From Lysobacter spongiicola DSM 21749 (GTDB taxonomy: Bacteria; Pseudomonadota; Gammaproteobacteria; Xanthomonadales; Xanthomonadaceae): a DNA stretch of 64,000 nucleotides. The stretch covers positions 29,551-93,550 of the forward strand of contig NZ_FUXP01000010.1 of assembly GCF_900167055.1 (NCBI RefSeq). The letters are read 5' to 3'. Below, one piece after another: positions 1 through 10,557 of the stretch. Each line of letters opens with the position of its first letter. The stretch's first letter is position 1. A program made the position numbers and the translations under genes. The notes beneath the pieces are model-generated. The model worked only from the letters and a program-made list of their open reading frames with translations. It had not been told where the DNA came from and ran no database searches.

Positions 1-792
1 ATCGCCAAGGTCCCGACCATCGCGGCCGCCTGCTACCGCCACTCCATTGGCTGGCCGCTGCGCTACCCGCGCAACAACCTCGACTACACCACGCGCTTCC
101 TGCACATGCTGTACGAAGTGCCGAGCGAGCCGCTGGAACTGAATCCGGTCGCGGCCAAGGCGATGGACCTGCTGTTCATCCTGCACGCCGACCATGAGCA
201 GAACGCCTCCACCTCCACCGTCAGGCTGGTCGGTTCCACCGGGGCCAACCCCTACGTGTGCGTCGCCTCCGGCGTCGCGGCGCTGTGGGGTCCGGCACAT
301 GGCGGCGCCAACGAGGCCGTGCTCAAGATGCTCAACCAGATCGGCCGTCCGGAGAACGTGCAGTCGGCGATCGACAAGGCCAAGGACAAGGAGTCCGGCT
401 TCCGCCTGATGGGCTTCGGCCATCGCGTCTACAAGAACTACGACCCGCGTGCGGCGCTGGTGCGGAAGATGACCCACGAGGTCCTGGGCCAGCTCGGCGT
501 CAACGACCCGCTGCTGGACGTGGCGATGAAGCTCGAGGAAGCGGCGCTGAAGGACGACTACTTCGTGCAGCGCAAGTTGTACCCGAACGTCGACTTCTAC
601 TCCGGCATCATCTACAAGGCGCTCGGCATTCCGGTGGAGATGTTCACCGTCATGTTCGCCATCGCCCGTACCGCGGGCTGGGTCGCGCACTGGCTGGAGC
701 AGCAGGACGATCCGGAGAACAAGATCGGCCGGCCGCGGCAGGTCTACACCGGGCCGGCCAACCGCGACTACGTCTCGATGGACCAGCGATAG
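1..792 (+). CDS. gltA: Citrate synthase, C-terminal part (5' end outside window)
   Basis: Type II citrate synthase, which condenses oxaloacetate and acetyl-CoA at the entry of the TCA cycle in the cytoplasm. The reading frame is open from base 1 (it reads [15 protein letters not shown]) to TAG at 790-792, so about 263 C-terminal residues of a roughly 430-residue protein are present. Visible family motifs are [20 protein letters not shown] with the catalytic His, [14 protein letters not shown] with the second catalytic His, and YPNVDFYSG with the catalytic Asp. All key residues in this part are intact. The gene is followed by a terminator-like hairpin at 819-848. The start and promoter lie outside the window. 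Confidence 0.97.
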   Translation: MAKVPTIAAACYRHSIGWPLRYPRNNLDYTTRFLHMLYEVPSEPLELNPVAAKAMDLLFILHADHEQNASTSTVRLVGSTGANPYVCVASGVAALWGPAHGGANEAVLKMLNQIGRPENVQSAIDKAKDKESGFRLMGFGHRVYKNYDPRAALVRKMTHEVLGQLGVNDPLLDVAMKLEEAALKDDYFVQRKLYPNVDFYSGIIYKALGIPVEMFTVMFAIARTAGWVAHWLEQQDDPENKIGRPRQVYTGPANRDYVSMDQR

Positions 793-818
793 TCCCGGCA
801 ATCGCAATAGACATGGCC

Positions 819-848
819 AGAACGCCCCGCCTCCGAGCGGGGCGTTCT
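819..848. terminator. Hairpin between convergent gltA and the unknown gene
   Basis: The inverted repeat AGAACGCCCCGC (819-830) and GCGGGGCGTTCT (837-848) has a 6-nt loop. It lies between the convergent gltA end (792) and the minus-strand gene end (853), so it could serve both genes. No strong T-run follows on either strand, so termination strength is uncertain. Confidence 0.65.
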
Positions 849-852
849 GCTT

Positions 853-1545
853 TCAGTCGTTCTCGCCGGGATCGGCATCGGGAGATCCGGCGGACAGCAG
901 CTCCTTCAGGCGCGATGTCGAGGCGCGGCGCATCGGCCGCTCGTCGATGGTCGACAGCGGCGCCTGCCGTAGCTGGGCCGTGGGCAGCACCGTCAATTCA
1001 AACGGCAGGTCATCGGCGACCAGCGACCAGGTCGGGAATTCCGAGCTGCGTTGGGCGTCCAGCCTCAATCGACGGGCGCCTGCCTCGGCCGGTATCCCGT
1101 GCTGTTCCAGATGGCGCGCCACGGCGTCGGGATCGTCGCTGTGCAGGTGCAGTGCCACGACACTGTGGGTATCCGCCGTGCCTTCCAGCACCGCTCCGAC
1201 CAGCCGCGGATTGAACGGCTGGAAGAACTCCATTGCTGCCAGTGCGGCTTCGCGCCGGAGCCCAAGCTCATTGGCGGCGTCTGGCTGGAACAGGCGCTGG
1301 TGCTCGCGCAGCGCCTGCTCGACCTCGAAGTTCTGGGGTAGCAGGGCCAGGTCCCGTACGCCCAGGCGCTGTGCCGCCTTCACCTTCGCCTGGTGGTAGT
1401 CGCGGAAGCCGCCCTCGGCCATCAACCGCGCTGCCACCTGGGCGATGCGCAGGCGACGCTGCTCGCCACGGGGACCGAGCTTGCCGGCCTTGGGCGACGA
1501 AGAACCGCGCGGCGGGCGGGCGGGCTTGCGAACGTGGCGTGGCAT
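853..1545 (-). CDS. Conserved-looking hypothetical protein, 230 aa
   Basis: I do not recognise a functional family. The product starts with a basic, low-complexity segment (PRHVRKPARPPRGSSSPKAGKLGPRGEQRR). A helical region follows (IAQVAARLMAEGG, YHQAKVKAAQRLGV), then a predicted alpha/beta part (PRLVGAVLEGTADTHSVVALHLHSDDPDAVARHL) and a basic C-terminus. The middle vaguely recalls a small nucleotidyltransferase-like fold, but no catalytic GSRARG-type motif is present, so I do not assign it. The start ATG at 1545 has GGAG six bases upstream, which supports it. There is no signal peptide or membrane segment, so the product is probably cytoplasmic. It lies convergent to gltA and downstream of, but 80 bp apart from, the PBP1A gene. 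Confidence 0.75.
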   Translation of the reverse strand: MPRHVRKPARPPRGSSSPKAGKLGPRGEQRRLRIAQVAARLMAEGGFRDYHQAKVKAAQRLGVRDLALLPQNFEVEQALREHQRLFQPDAANELGLRREAALAAMEFFQPFNPRLVGAVLEGTADTHSVVALHLHSDDPDAVARHLEQHGIPAEAGARRLRLDAQRSSEFPTWSLVADDLPFELTVLPTAQLRQAPLSTIDERPMRRASTSRLKELLSAGSPDADPGEND

Positions 1546-1625
1546 GGTGGCTCCGGGGCTGGCACCGCGGCGACAACAGGGCGAGGGCGATCAGGCGACC
1601 GCCCGCTGCCACGAAGCTAGCACGA

Positions 1626-4127
1626 TCAGAAGATGTCGAAAGTCTCCTCGGCGGCATCCGCGTCGAACGTGCTGTCGTATTCCGAGTGCGCCTGCATGCG
1701 CTCGAGATCCTCGACCTTGAGCCATTCCCGGATGCCGCCACTGCCGCCCGGCAGGAGCGTGCCATTGGCCGCGACCGACACTTCGACCATGCCGTCCGGC
1801 GGCGTGTTCGCGGTCACCGGACGATCCTCCAGCGCGACCCGCATGTAGTTGATCCAGATCGGCAGTGCGGCGCGGCCACCGTATTCGCCGCGGCCGAGTG
1901 ACTGGAAATCGTCGCGGCCGACCCAGACGGTGGTCACCAGCCCGCCGCCGAAGCCGGAGAACCAGGCGTCACGGTAGTCGTTGGTCGAGCCGGTCTTGCC
2001 CCCGACGTCCTCGCGCTCGAGCTTGCGGGCCTGGGCGCCGGTGCCGCGCTGTACCACGTCGCGAAGCATCGATACCACCTGGTAGGCAATGCGCGAGTCG
2101 ATGGCCCGCGGTGCCTTGACCATGTCTTCCGGCGGCTGGGCCGCGGGCGCCTCGGGTTCTTCCGATGCCGCGGGTTCGGCAGGTCGCGGTGCCTGCGCTG
2201 GACCGAGATCGAAGCCTCCGACCAGGCGGTCGCTGCGGGGAGCCGCGGTACTGCGGCCTGATCCGCCACATTGCGGACAGGCGGTCGGCGGGTTCTCCTC
2301 GAAGATCACGGCACCGTCGCGGTCGCGTACTTCGGCGATCAGCCACGGATCGATCCGGAACCCTCCATTGGCGAAGACGGCATAGCCCCGGGCCACGGAC
2401 ATCGGCGTCAGCGAGGGGGTACCAAGCGACATCGAAAGATTGGGCGGAAGATTGGCTTCCTCGAATCCGAAGTGGCTGATGTACTTGCGGGCGTAATCGA
2501 CCCCGATGGCGTCGAGCAGCCGGACCGAGACCAGGTTGCGCGACTGGACCAGGGCCTCGCGCAGGCGCATCGGGCCGGCGAAGTTGCCGGTGCTGTTCTG
2601 TGGCCGCCAGGTGTGGCCGCGGCGATCCTGGAAGACCACGGGGGCGTCCAGCACGATCGAGGCGGGATTGAAGCCGCGCTCGAACGCCGCCGCATACAGG
2701 AACGGCTTGAAGCTGGAGCCGGGCTGCCTGCGTGCCTGGGTGGCGCGGTTGAACTTGCTTCCGGCGAAGCTGAAGCCACCGGCCAGGGCCCGCAGTGCGC
2801 CCGTGTCGGCCTCCATGGATACCAGCGCGGTCTGCGCCCGCGGGATCTGGGTCAACCTGTAACCGGGTGCGTCGGCATCCTCTTCACCAGTCGCTTCGTC
2901 TTCCGGCCCGGGCTCAGGGCGGAAGACGCGAACGAGGTCGCCGCGCTCGACGAGCTTGCCCGGCGCGCGTCCACCCCATCCGTCGTCCTTGCCCAGCACC
3001 ACCTCGCGGCCACTGGGCAGGACCACCGTCGCCGAAGCATCCGAAGTGGATCGCACGATGGCCGGCAGCATGTTGGACTGCACCGGGACCGTCCGGAGGC
3101 GGGCGCGGATGGTTTCGACATCCTCGTCGGCGGCGAGCTCGAACTGCTGCTCGACGCCATGCCAGCCATGGCGCCGGTCGTACTCGACCAGGCCATCGCG
3201 GATCGACTGGTTGGCGGCCCGCTGCATCTCCGGGTCGATGGTGGTGGTGACGCGGTAACCCTTGGTCAGCGCTTCCGCGCCGAAGCGTTCGACCATCTGC
3301 TGCCGCACCATTTCCGCGACGTGGGGCGCGTACAGCTGGAGCGGCGGTTCGTGCGGGGCCGCATGCATCGGCGTTGCCTGTGCCCGCGCCATCTCGTCCT
3401 GGCTGATGAAGCCCAGCTCCGCCATCCGCTGCAGGATGTAGTCGCGGCGGATCCTGGCACGCTCGGGGTTGCTCAGTGGGTTGCCGCTGGACGGGAACTT
3501 GGGGATGCCGGCCAGCGAGGCCATCTCGTCCAGGTCGAGTTCGTCCAGCTTCTTGCCATAGTAGAACTCCGCGGCCGCGCCCACGCCGTAGGCGCGATTG
3601 CCGAAGAACCCCTTGTTGAGGTACAGCTCGAAGATCTCGTCCTTGCTGAGCTCGCGCTCCATCCGCAGTGCCAGCAACATCTCGGCGAGCTTGCGCGTGT
3701 AGCTGTACTCCGAACTCAGGAAGAACTGCCGCGCCACCTGCTGGGTGATGGTGGAGCCGCCGGCGACCCGCTCCTGGTCACTGGTGAGCAGGAGCCAGAT
3801 GGCGCGGGACACGCCGCGGTAGTCGACGCCGTGGTGGTCGTAGAAGCGCGCATCCTCGATGGCGATGAACGCCTGCTTGAGCCGCTCCGGCACCTCGTCG
3901 ATGTCCACGGGATAGCGGCGGGTCTCGCCGAAGACCGCGATCAACCGGCCGTCGCGCGAGTGCACGTACATCGGCTCCTGCAGCTCGATGTCGCGCAGCG
4001 TCTGCACATCCGGCAACTGGGGCGCGACGAGGTAGTAGACAGTGCCGAGCGCGATCACGCCCAGCAGGGCGAGGCCGGCCAGGGCGAACAGCGACCAGCG
4101 CAGGAAGCGTCGAAAACGGGGGGGCAT
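1626..4127 (-). CDS. mrcA: Penicillin-binding protein 1A (bifunctional glycosyltransferase/transpeptidase)
   Basis: Class A PBP of 833 aa that polymerises lipid II and cross-links peptidoglycan in the periplasm. A single N-terminal membrane anchor (residues about 12-34) is followed by a glycosyltransferase family 51 domain with [23 protein letters not shown] and [15 protein letters not shown]. The transpeptidase has [12 protein letters not shown] (SxxK, nucleophile Ser), SRN and [15 protein letters not shown] (KTG). An OB-like insert lies between the two domains, and the C-terminal tail is acidic. I chose ATG 4127 because GGAA lies 7 bases upstream. ATG 4142 and a further upstream ATG at 4196 are possible but lack a ribosome site. 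The gene is divergent from pilM, the standard gammaproteobacterial ponA-pilM arrangement. Confidence 0.95.
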   Translation of the reverse strand: MPPRFRRFLRWSLFALAGLALLGVIALGTVYYLVAPQLPDVQTLRDIELQEPMYVHSRDGRLIAVFGETRRYPVDIDEVPERLKQAFIAIEDARFYDHHGVDYRGVSRAIWLLLTSDQERVAGGSTITQQVARQFFLSSEYSYTRKLAEMLLALRMERELSKDEIFELYLNKGFFGNRAYGVGAAAEFYYGKKLDELDLDEMASLAGIPKFPSSGNPLSNPERARIRRDYILQRMAELGFISQDEMARAQATPMHAAPHEPPLQLYAPHVAEMVRQQMVERFGAEALTKGYRVTTTIDPEMQRAANQSIRDGLVEYDRRHGWHGVEQQFELAADEDVETIRARLRTVPVQSNMLPAIVRSTSDASATVVLPSGREVVLGKDDGWGGRAPGKLVERGDLVRVFRPEPGPEDEATGEEDADAPGYRLTQIPRAQTALVSMEADTGALRALAGGFSFAGSKFNRATQARRQPGSSFKPFLYAAAFERGFNPASIVLDAPVVFQDRRGHTWRPQNSTGNFAGPMRLREALVQSRNLVSVRLLDAIGVDYARKYISHFGFEEANLPPNLSMSLGTPSLTPMSVARGYAVFANGGFRIDPWLIAEVRDRDGAVIFEENPPTACPQCGGSGRSTAAPRSDRLVGGFDLGPAQAPRPAEPAASEEPEAPAAQPPEDMVKAPRAIDSRIAYQVVSMLRDVVQRGTGAQARKLEREDVGGKTGSTNDYRDAWFSGFGGGLVTTVWVGRDDFQSLGRGEYGGRAALPIWINYMRVALEDRPVTANTPPDGMVEVSVAANGTLLPGGSGGIREWLKVEDLERMQAHSEYDSTFDADAAEETFDIF

Positions 4128-4163
4128 CAAGCGGTTCCGCATTGCGAGTGTCGTGGCGGTGGA

Positions 4164-4169
4164 GTATAG
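4164..4169 (-). promoter_or_regulatory. Candidate -10 box of the PBP1A gene
   Basis: TATACT on the minus strand, 37 bases upstream of the chosen ATG 4127. The T-rich match stands out in GC-rich surroundings, but no convincing -35 box is seen at the right distance. Confidence 0.4.
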
Positions 4170-4204
4170 AGGAGCCGGGGATGGCACCGGAGCCACGAGC
4201 GTGA

Positions 4205-5412
<1,208 letters not shown>

Positions 5413-5413
<1 letters not shown>

Positions 5414-6180
5414 TGGCGCGGATCAATCTCCTTCCGTGGCGCGCGGAGCGCCGCAAGCAGCGGCAGAAGGAAGCGATGGTGATGCTGGGGCTCTCCGCCC
5501 TGGGCGCCGTGCTGCTGTCGGTCCTGATCATCTTCTTCTACAACGCCCAGATCGACGGCCAGAACGAGCGCAACGCGTACCTGACCGCGCAGATCGAAGA
5601 GGTCAAGAAGCAGAACGTCGAGATCGACGAGCTCGATGAGAAGAAGGCCCGCCTGCTGGCGCGCAAGGAAGTCATCGAGCGCCTGCAGGCCAATCGCTCG
5701 CAGATGGTCCACCTGTTCGACTCGTTGGTGCGCACGATTCCCGATGGCGTGGTGCTCACCTCGATCAAGCAGGACAGCGAGACCCTCAGCCTCGAGGGGC
5801 GTTCACAGTCCAACGCCCGCGTCAGTACCTACCTGCGCAATCTCGAGGGCTCGGGCTGGATGAGCCGACCGGAGCTGTCGATCATCGAGGCCAAGGGCGA
5901 CGACAAGGGATTGCCCTACGAGTTCAGGCTGACGGTCAAGCTCGCCAATCCCAACGCGCCCATCGACGAGGACGGCGACGGTATTCCCGATACCGTGCCC
6001 GCACCCGCCGAGGCGGTGACCACGCCGGTCGCCGTCGGTGAAGAAGCCGCCGCCGGGGCCGCCGATGCCGCGGCACCCGTCGATCCGGCAGATGCCGCCG
6101 ATCCCGCGCCGACTGTCGTTGAAGATGCCGAGGCCGGGGAAGAACCCGTTGCCGCGCCTGCCGCAGGAGCCGCCTCGTGA
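5413..6180 (+). CDS. pilN: Type IV pilus assembly protein PilN
   Basis: Inner-membrane alignment-complex protein, 255 aa. The diagnostic N-terminal ARINLLPWRAERRKQ (PilM-binding motif) is followed by one transmembrane helix (about residues 22-43). A periplasmic coiled coil (QIEEVKKQNVEIDELDEKKARLLARKEVIERL) and a ferredoxin-like domain (DGVVLTSIKQDSETLSLEGRS) come next. The last 75 or so residues are an Ala/Pro/Asp-rich tail that begins with DEDGDGIPD, a pattern of calcium-binding thrombospondin-type-3 loops not usual for short PilN proteins. ATG 5413 overlaps the pilM stop. The 3' end overlaps pilO by 4 bases (GTGA). Confidence 0.96.
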
Positions 6181-6836
6181 GCCAGAAGAAGATCAATCTC
6201 AAAGAACTCGACTTCAACAACATCGGTGGATGGCCGCAGCAGGCCAAGATCGGCCTGTACGTGATCGTCGCCGCACTGATCCTGTTCCTGAGCTGGTGGC
6301 TGCTGGTACGCGACAAGCTCGACACGCTGGCCAGCCTGGAGCGCACCGAGGTCGAGCTGCGGGAGGAGTTCGAGACGGAGCAGGGCAAGGCCTCGAACTT
6401 GGAGCCGCTCAAGCTGCAACTGGCGCAGATGGAACAGCAACTGCAGCAGATGCTGCGCCAGCTGCCCAGCAAGACCGAGATGCCGGACCTGATCGTGGAC
6501 ATTTCGCAGACCGCGTTGGCCACCGGGATCAGCAACGAGCTGTTCCAGCCGGGCCCGGAGGAGCCGAAGGAGTTCTACGCCGAGAAGCCGATCGCCCTGC
6601 GCATGGTGGGCAGCTACCACCAGTTTGGTGCTTTCGTCAGCGGCGTGGCCTCGCTGCCGCGCGTGGTGATCATGACCATGCACGACATTTCCCTGAAGCC
6701 GCGCGGCGAAGGGACCAGCATCACGGCGAACTCCGCGCTTGAACTGGCGGGTACGGTCAAGACCTACCGCTACCTCGACGAAGACGAAATGGCCGAGCAG
6801 GCCGCCCAGGCCGAAGCCGCCGGGGAGGGGACCTGA
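6177..6836 (+). CDS. pilO: Type IV pilus assembly protein PilO
   Basis: Inner-membrane partner of PilN, 219 aa. It has a short cytoplasmic N-terminus (SQKKINLKELDFNNIGGWP) and one membrane helix (IGLYVIVAALILFLSWWLL). The periplasmic coiled coil is rich in Gln (LKLQLAQMEQQLQQMLRQLPSKTEMPDL), and a ferredoxin-like domain ends near VASLPRVVIMTMHD. PilN-PilO heterodimers carry PilP and connect to PilQ. It starts at GTG 6177 in a GTGA overlap with pilN. One base separates its stop from the pilP ATG. Confidence 0.96.
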   Translation: MSQKKINLKELDFNNIGGWPQQAKIGLYVIVAALILFLSWWLLVRDKLDTLASLERTEVELREEFETEQGKASNLEPLKLQLAQMEQQLQQMLRQLPSKTEMPDLIVDISQTALATGISNELFQPGPEEPKEFYAEKPIALRMVGSYHQFGAFVSGVASLPRVVIMTMHDISLKPRGEGTSITANSALELAGTVKTYRYLDEDEMAEQAAQAEAAGEGT

Positions 6837-6837
6837 C

Positions 6838-7389
6838 ATGCGGAACCTGATTTCCAAGCCGGTTTCCGGCCGGCGACTGCTGATGGCCGGGCTGGCCCTG
6901 CTGGTACTGGCCGGCTGCACGCGCGGTGTGACCAGTACCTACGATGACGCCCCGAACCTGGAAGACTGGGTGGCCGAGGTGAAGGCGCAACCCGCGCCGC
7001 CATTGCCGCCCTTGCCGGTGATGCAGCAGTTCGAGACCTTCGAATACGCTGCGCAGGGCATGCGGGATCCTTTCAGCACGGCCTTTACCGACCGCAACGC
7101 CGGTAGTGGCCCGCGTCCCGATTCCGATCGGCGCAAGCAGACCCTCGAGCAGTTCCCGCTGGACAGTCTCGACATGGTGGGCACGCTGGGCGAGGGTAGC
7201 GCGACCGTGGCATTGGTAATGGCGCCGGACAAGGTGACCTATCGGGTACGACCCGGTGCGTACATGGGGCAGAACGATGGTCGGGTGACCTCGGTGACCC
7301 AGGACCGCATCGAGTTGGTGGAACTGGTTCCGGACGGCGCCGGGGGCTGGCTTGAACGCCCGGCCACCGTCGCGCTGGAAGATCAATAA
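6838..7389 (+). CDS. pilP: Type IV pilus assembly lipoprotein PilP
   Basis: Periplasmic inner-membrane lipoprotein of 183 aa that bridges PilNO to the secretin PilQ. The signal peptide ends in lipobox LAGC (Cys27). The disordered linker contains PAPPLPPLP, and QGMRDPFS and FPLDSLDMVGTL are characteristic of the beta-sandwich HR-type domain. An upstream in-frame start at 6739 lies inside pilO and would place the signal sequence internally, so ATG 6838 is preferred. The gene sits within the pilMNOPQ operon. Confidence 0.95.
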   Translation: MRNLISKPVSGRRLLMAGLALLVLAGCTRGVTSTYDDAPNLEDWVAEVKAQPAPPLPPLPVMQQFETFEYAAQGMRDPFSTAFTDRNAGSGPRPDSDRRKQTLEQFPLDSLDMVGTLGEGSATVALVMAPDKVTYRVRPGAYMGQNDGRVTSVTQDRIELVELVPDGAGGWLERPATVALEDQ

Positions 7390-7407
7390 GGATTGGGGGA
7401 TAGCACG

Positions 7408-9348
7408 ATGACCGTATTCAAAGCCACACGAGAGCGGCCTGCCCGGCGCCCCATGACTGCCGCAAAGGCTGCCCGGGGCGCAGGCTACGGGTTGGTGCTT
7501 GGCGCGCTGGCCGCCTTCACCGCCGTGCACGCGGCTCCGCTGCCTGCGACTGGGCCGACCTCGGTCCTGGTGGGCCAGGCTGCGCTGGCATCCGACCCCG
7601 CCAAGCAGGTGCCGGGTGGCGTTTCCGTCGCGAACATCGACTTCAAGCGCGGCGACGGCGGCTCCGGCCGCCTGGTGCTGCGATTCGACGGCAACGGCGC
7701 AAGCCCGGATCTCCGGAACCAGGGAGGGCAGGTCGTCATCGACGTGGCCAACGCCCAATTGCCGGCGACCTTGCAACGCTCCATCGACGTGTCCGACTTC
7801 GCCACGCCGGTCGACCGCATCGAGCCACGCAGCAGCGGTGGTGGCACCACGGTGGTGCTGCAGACCGACGGCAACTTCGAGTCGATGGCCTACCAGACCG
7901 GCAACGAATACATCGTCGAGATCGTGCCGCGTGCCGCGGCCGTCGCATCGACGGCGAGCAACACCGGGACGGGTGTGGGCGCGACGACCTCGGTCTCGAG
8001 CAGCACCGATACCCCGCGCTACGGCGGCCGGCCGGTGACCTTCAACTTCCAGGACGTGCCGGTCCGCACGGTGCTGCAGCTGATCGCCGAGGAATCCAAC
8101 CTCAACGTCGTCGCCGCCGATACCGTCCAGGGCAACGTGACCCTGCGGCTGGTCAACGTGCCGTGGGACCAGGCGCTCGACATCGTCTTGCAGGCCAAGG
8201 GACTGGACAAGCGTCGCAATGGCAACGTTGTCTGGATCGCGCCCCAGGCGGAGATCGCCCAGTACGAGCAGGACCGCGAGGACGCGCGCATCGCGATGTC
8301 GAACCGCGTGGAGCTGACCACCGAGTACATCCAGATCAACTACCACAACGCCACCCAGATCTATGAAGCCCTGACCGAGGCCAAGGGCGTCGGTGGCTCC
8401 GGCGGTGGCGGTGGCGGTTCGGGCGGTGGCTCCGGCAACGACGGTGACACCGGTTTTCTTTCGCCGCGTGGACGCCTGGTGGCGGACGAGCGCACCAATA
8501 CCCTCATGATCAGCGACACCCCGAAGAAGGTCGCCGAAATGAAGGAGCTGATCGCGGTGATCGACCGTCCGGTCGACCAGGTCGTGATCGAGGCGCGGGT
8601 GGTGGTGGCTACCGAGAGCTTCATGCGTGAACTCGGTGCCCGGTTCGGCATCAGCGGCACCCGGGACAACGTCGGCTTCAGCGGCGATCTCGAGCAGAAC
8701 ATCGACAACCTCAACGACCGTACCCAGATCACCCGCGGGCTGATGACCGATCTTGCGGTCAGCAATCCCGCCGGCGCAGTCGCACTTTCGATCCTCAATG
8801 CCGGCTACCTGCTCGATGTCGAGCTGTCGGCCATGCAGGAGCAGGGTCGTGGCGAGGTGATCTCCAACCCGCGCATCGTGACCAGCAACCAGCGCGAGGC
8901 CATCATCAAGCAGGGTCAGGAAGTCGGCTACGTGACCATCCAGCCGGCCACCGCCGGCGGCGTGGCCACCCCCAGCGTCCAGTTCAAGGAAGTGGTGCTG
9001 GAGATGCAGGTCACCCCGACGATCACCAACGATGGCCGCGTGTTCCTCAATCTCAACGTGAAGAAGGACGAGATCGAGGGCTTCATCGATACCTCCATCG
9101 GTGACGTGCCGCAGATCAGCACCCGCCAGGTCAACACCGCGGTTCTGGTCGAAGATGGTCAGACTGTCGTGGTCGGCGGCGTCTACGAGTTCCGCGAGCG
9201 TGACGACGTGGCCAAGGTGCCGTTCCTCGGCGACATCCCGTTCCTCGGCAACCTGTTCAAGCGCAAGGGGCGCACGCAGGAAAAGGCGGAACTCCTGATC
9301 TTCGTTACCCCGAAGGTCCTGGAAGTCGCCCAGCGCAACCATCGCTGA
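7408..9348 (+). CDS. pilQ: Type IV pilus secretin PilQ
   Basis: Outer-membrane secretin channel for the pilus fibre, 646 aa. A signal peptide ends near AFTAVHAAPL. An AMIN domain (NIDFKRGDGGSGRLVLRFDG ... FESMAYQTGNEYIVEIVPR) follows. The STN/N-domain has VTFNFQDVPVRTVLQLIAEES. A secretin_N repeat is interrupted by a Gly/Ser-rich linker (GGSGGGGGGSGGGSG), and the C-terminal secretin barrel ends with VPFLGDIPFLGNLFK and ELLIFVTPKVLE. The start is ATG 7408, with GGGGGA about 8 bases upstream. A TTG at 7393 is open but less likely. It is the last gene of the operon and is followed by a strong terminator. Confidence 0.96.
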   Translation: MTVFKATRERPARRPMTAAKAARGAGYGLVLGALAAFTAVHAAPLPATGPTSVLVGQAALASDPAKQVPGGVSVANIDFKRGDGGSGRLVLRFDGNGASPDLRNQGGQVVIDVANAQLPATLQRSIDVSDFATPVDRIEPRSSGGGTTVVLQTDGNFESMAYQTGNEYIVEIVPRAAAVASTASNTGTGVGATTSVSSSTDTPRYGGRPVTFNFQDVPVRTVLQLIAEESNLNVVAADTVQGNVTLRLVNVPWDQALDIVLQAKGLDKRRNGNVVWIAPQAEIAQYEQDREDARIAMSNRVELTTEYIQINYHNATQIYEALTEAKGVGGSGGGGGGSGGGSGNDGDTGFLSPRGRLVADERTNTLMISDTPKKVAEMKELIAVIDRPVDQVVIEARVVVATESFMRELGARFGISGTRDNVGFSGDLEQNIDNLNDRTQITRGLMTDLAVSNPAGAVALSILNAGYLLDVELSAMQEQGRGEVISNPRIVTSNQREAIIKQGQEVGYVTIQPATAGGVATPSVQFKEVVLEMQVTPTITNDGRVFLNLNVKKDEIEGFIDTSIGDVPQISTRQVNTAVLVEDGQTVVVGGVYEFRERDDVAKVPFLGDIPFLGNLFKRKGRTQEKAELLIFVTPKVLEVAQRNHR

Positions 9349-9371
9349 TCCGGACACCGCATGATCTTCGC

Positions 9372-9396
9372 AAACGGGGCCCTCGGGCCCCGTTTT
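9372..9396 (+). terminator. Rho-independent terminator after pilQ
   Basis: AACGGGGCCC and GGGCCCCGTT form a near-perfect hairpin with a 2-nt loop followed by TTTT. It lies 24 bases after the pilQ stop and separates the pilus operon from the MoxR operon. Confidence 0.9.
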
Positions 9397-9498
9397 TGTT
9401 GGCATGCGACAAATGCGCGGGAACCCCGCGTGAACATTCCGGTCGAACCCGATACGGCATCATGGGCCGCCGAGCTCTCGACAACCCAAGAGGACAGG

Positions 9499-10524
9499 AT
9501 GGACCACACCCACAGCACGCATGTCGCCATGCCCGCGGCGGATGAGAGGGAGTCGGCGCGGCTGCACGATGTCTTCAAGGCATTGCGTGACGCGTTGTCG
9601 TCCGAGATCGTCGGCCAAGCGGCGCTGGTCGAGCGTCTCCTGATCGCCCTGCTTGCCGATGGGCACCTCCTGGTGGAAGGCGCCCCGGGACTGGCCAAGA
9701 CCACGGCGGTGCGGGCGCTGGCGGCGCGCCTGGAAGCGGACTTCGCCCGCGTGCAGTTCACCCCGGACCTACTGCCCGCCGACCTCACCGGCACCGAGGT
9801 CTGGCGTCCCCAGGATGGCCGCTTCGAGTTCCAGCCCGGACCGGTGTTCCATCCGATCCTGCTGGCCGACGAGATCAACCGGGCCCCGGCCAAGGTGCAG
9901 TCGGCCCTGCTGGAGGCCATGGGGGAGCGGCAGGTGACCGTCGGCCGTGCGACCTACCCGCTGCCGCCGTTGTTCCTGGTCATGGCCACGCAGAATCCGA
10001 TCGAGCAGGAAGGCACCTTCCCGCTGCCGGAGGCCCAGCTGGACCGCTTCCTGATGCACGTGCGCATCGGCTATCCGGACGCCGGCGCCGAGGTGGAGAT
10101 CCTGAGGCTGGCGCGCGAGCGTGCGCGGGAAGTACTGCGGCCCCATGAAACCGAACAGCAACGGATTCCCCAGGCCGACGTGTTCGCGGCACGCGAGGCG
10201 GTGCTGGACTTGCATGTCGCCCCCGCCGTCGAGCGCTACCTGGTCGAGCTGGTGCTCGCCTCGAGGAACGCGTCGCGCTACGACGAGGCGCTGGGCCGTC
10301 GGATCGAGTGGGGCGCGAGCCCGCGCGGATCCATCGCGCTCGAACGCTGCGCGCGCGCGCACGCCTGGCTGGCGGGTCGTGACTTCGTTACGCCGGACGA
10401 CGTGCGTGCGATCGCTCCGGAGGTGCTTCGCCACCGCGTGTTGCCGAGTTACGAGGCCACGGCTGAAGGGTGGGATGGCGACCGGCTCGTCGCGGAGCTG
10501 CTGGCCAAGGTGCCGCTGCCATGA
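9499..10524 (+). CDS. MoxR family AAA ATPase
   Basis: AAA+ ATPase of 341 aa of the MoxR/RavA type, a presumed chaperone that acts with von Willebrand A proteins. Motifs seen are GAPGLAKTT (Walker A), LLADEINRAPAKVQSALLEAMGE (Walker B and the MoxR signature), VMATQNPIEQEGTFPLPEAQLDRF (sensor 1 and arginine finger region) and a C-terminal lid domain. ATG 9499 is preceded by AAGAGGACAGG. An in-frame ATG at 9361 would read through the pilQ terminator and is rejected. It is the first gene of a six-gene co-directional set (MoxR, DUF58, DUF4381, BatA, BatB/TPR, BatD), the usual context of this family. Substrate unknown. Confidence 0.93.
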   Translation: MDHTHSTHVAMPAADERESARLHDVFKALRDALSSEIVGQAALVERLLIALLADGHLLVEGAPGLAKTTAVRALAARLEADFARVQFTPDLLPADLTGTEVWRPQDGRFEFQPGPVFHPILLADEINRAPAKVQSALLEAMGERQVTVGRATYPLPPLFLVMATQNPIEQEGTFPLPEAQLDRFLMHVRIGYPDAGAEVEILRLARERAREVLRPHETEQQRIPQADVFAAREAVLDLHVAPAVERYLVELVLASRNASRYDEALGRRIEWGASPRGSIALERCARAHAWLAGRDFVTPDDVRAIAPEVLRHRVLPSYEATAEGWDGDRLVAELLAKVPLP

Positions 10525-10557
10525 GGCTGTCCTCCATTTCCCGCGGTGCCCCGACCG

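Noticed and set aside
2271..4169. Plus-strand open frame (632 codons) opposite the PBP1A gene
   Set aside because: Antisense shadow without recognisable motifs; the minus strand has all PBP1A catalytic motifs.
6757..9405. Very long open frame on the minus strand opposite pilO-pilQ (882 codons)
   Set aside because: It is a codon-phase shadow of high-GC genes: His/Arg/Gly/Asp-rich, no domain, and fully antisense to well-supported pil genes.
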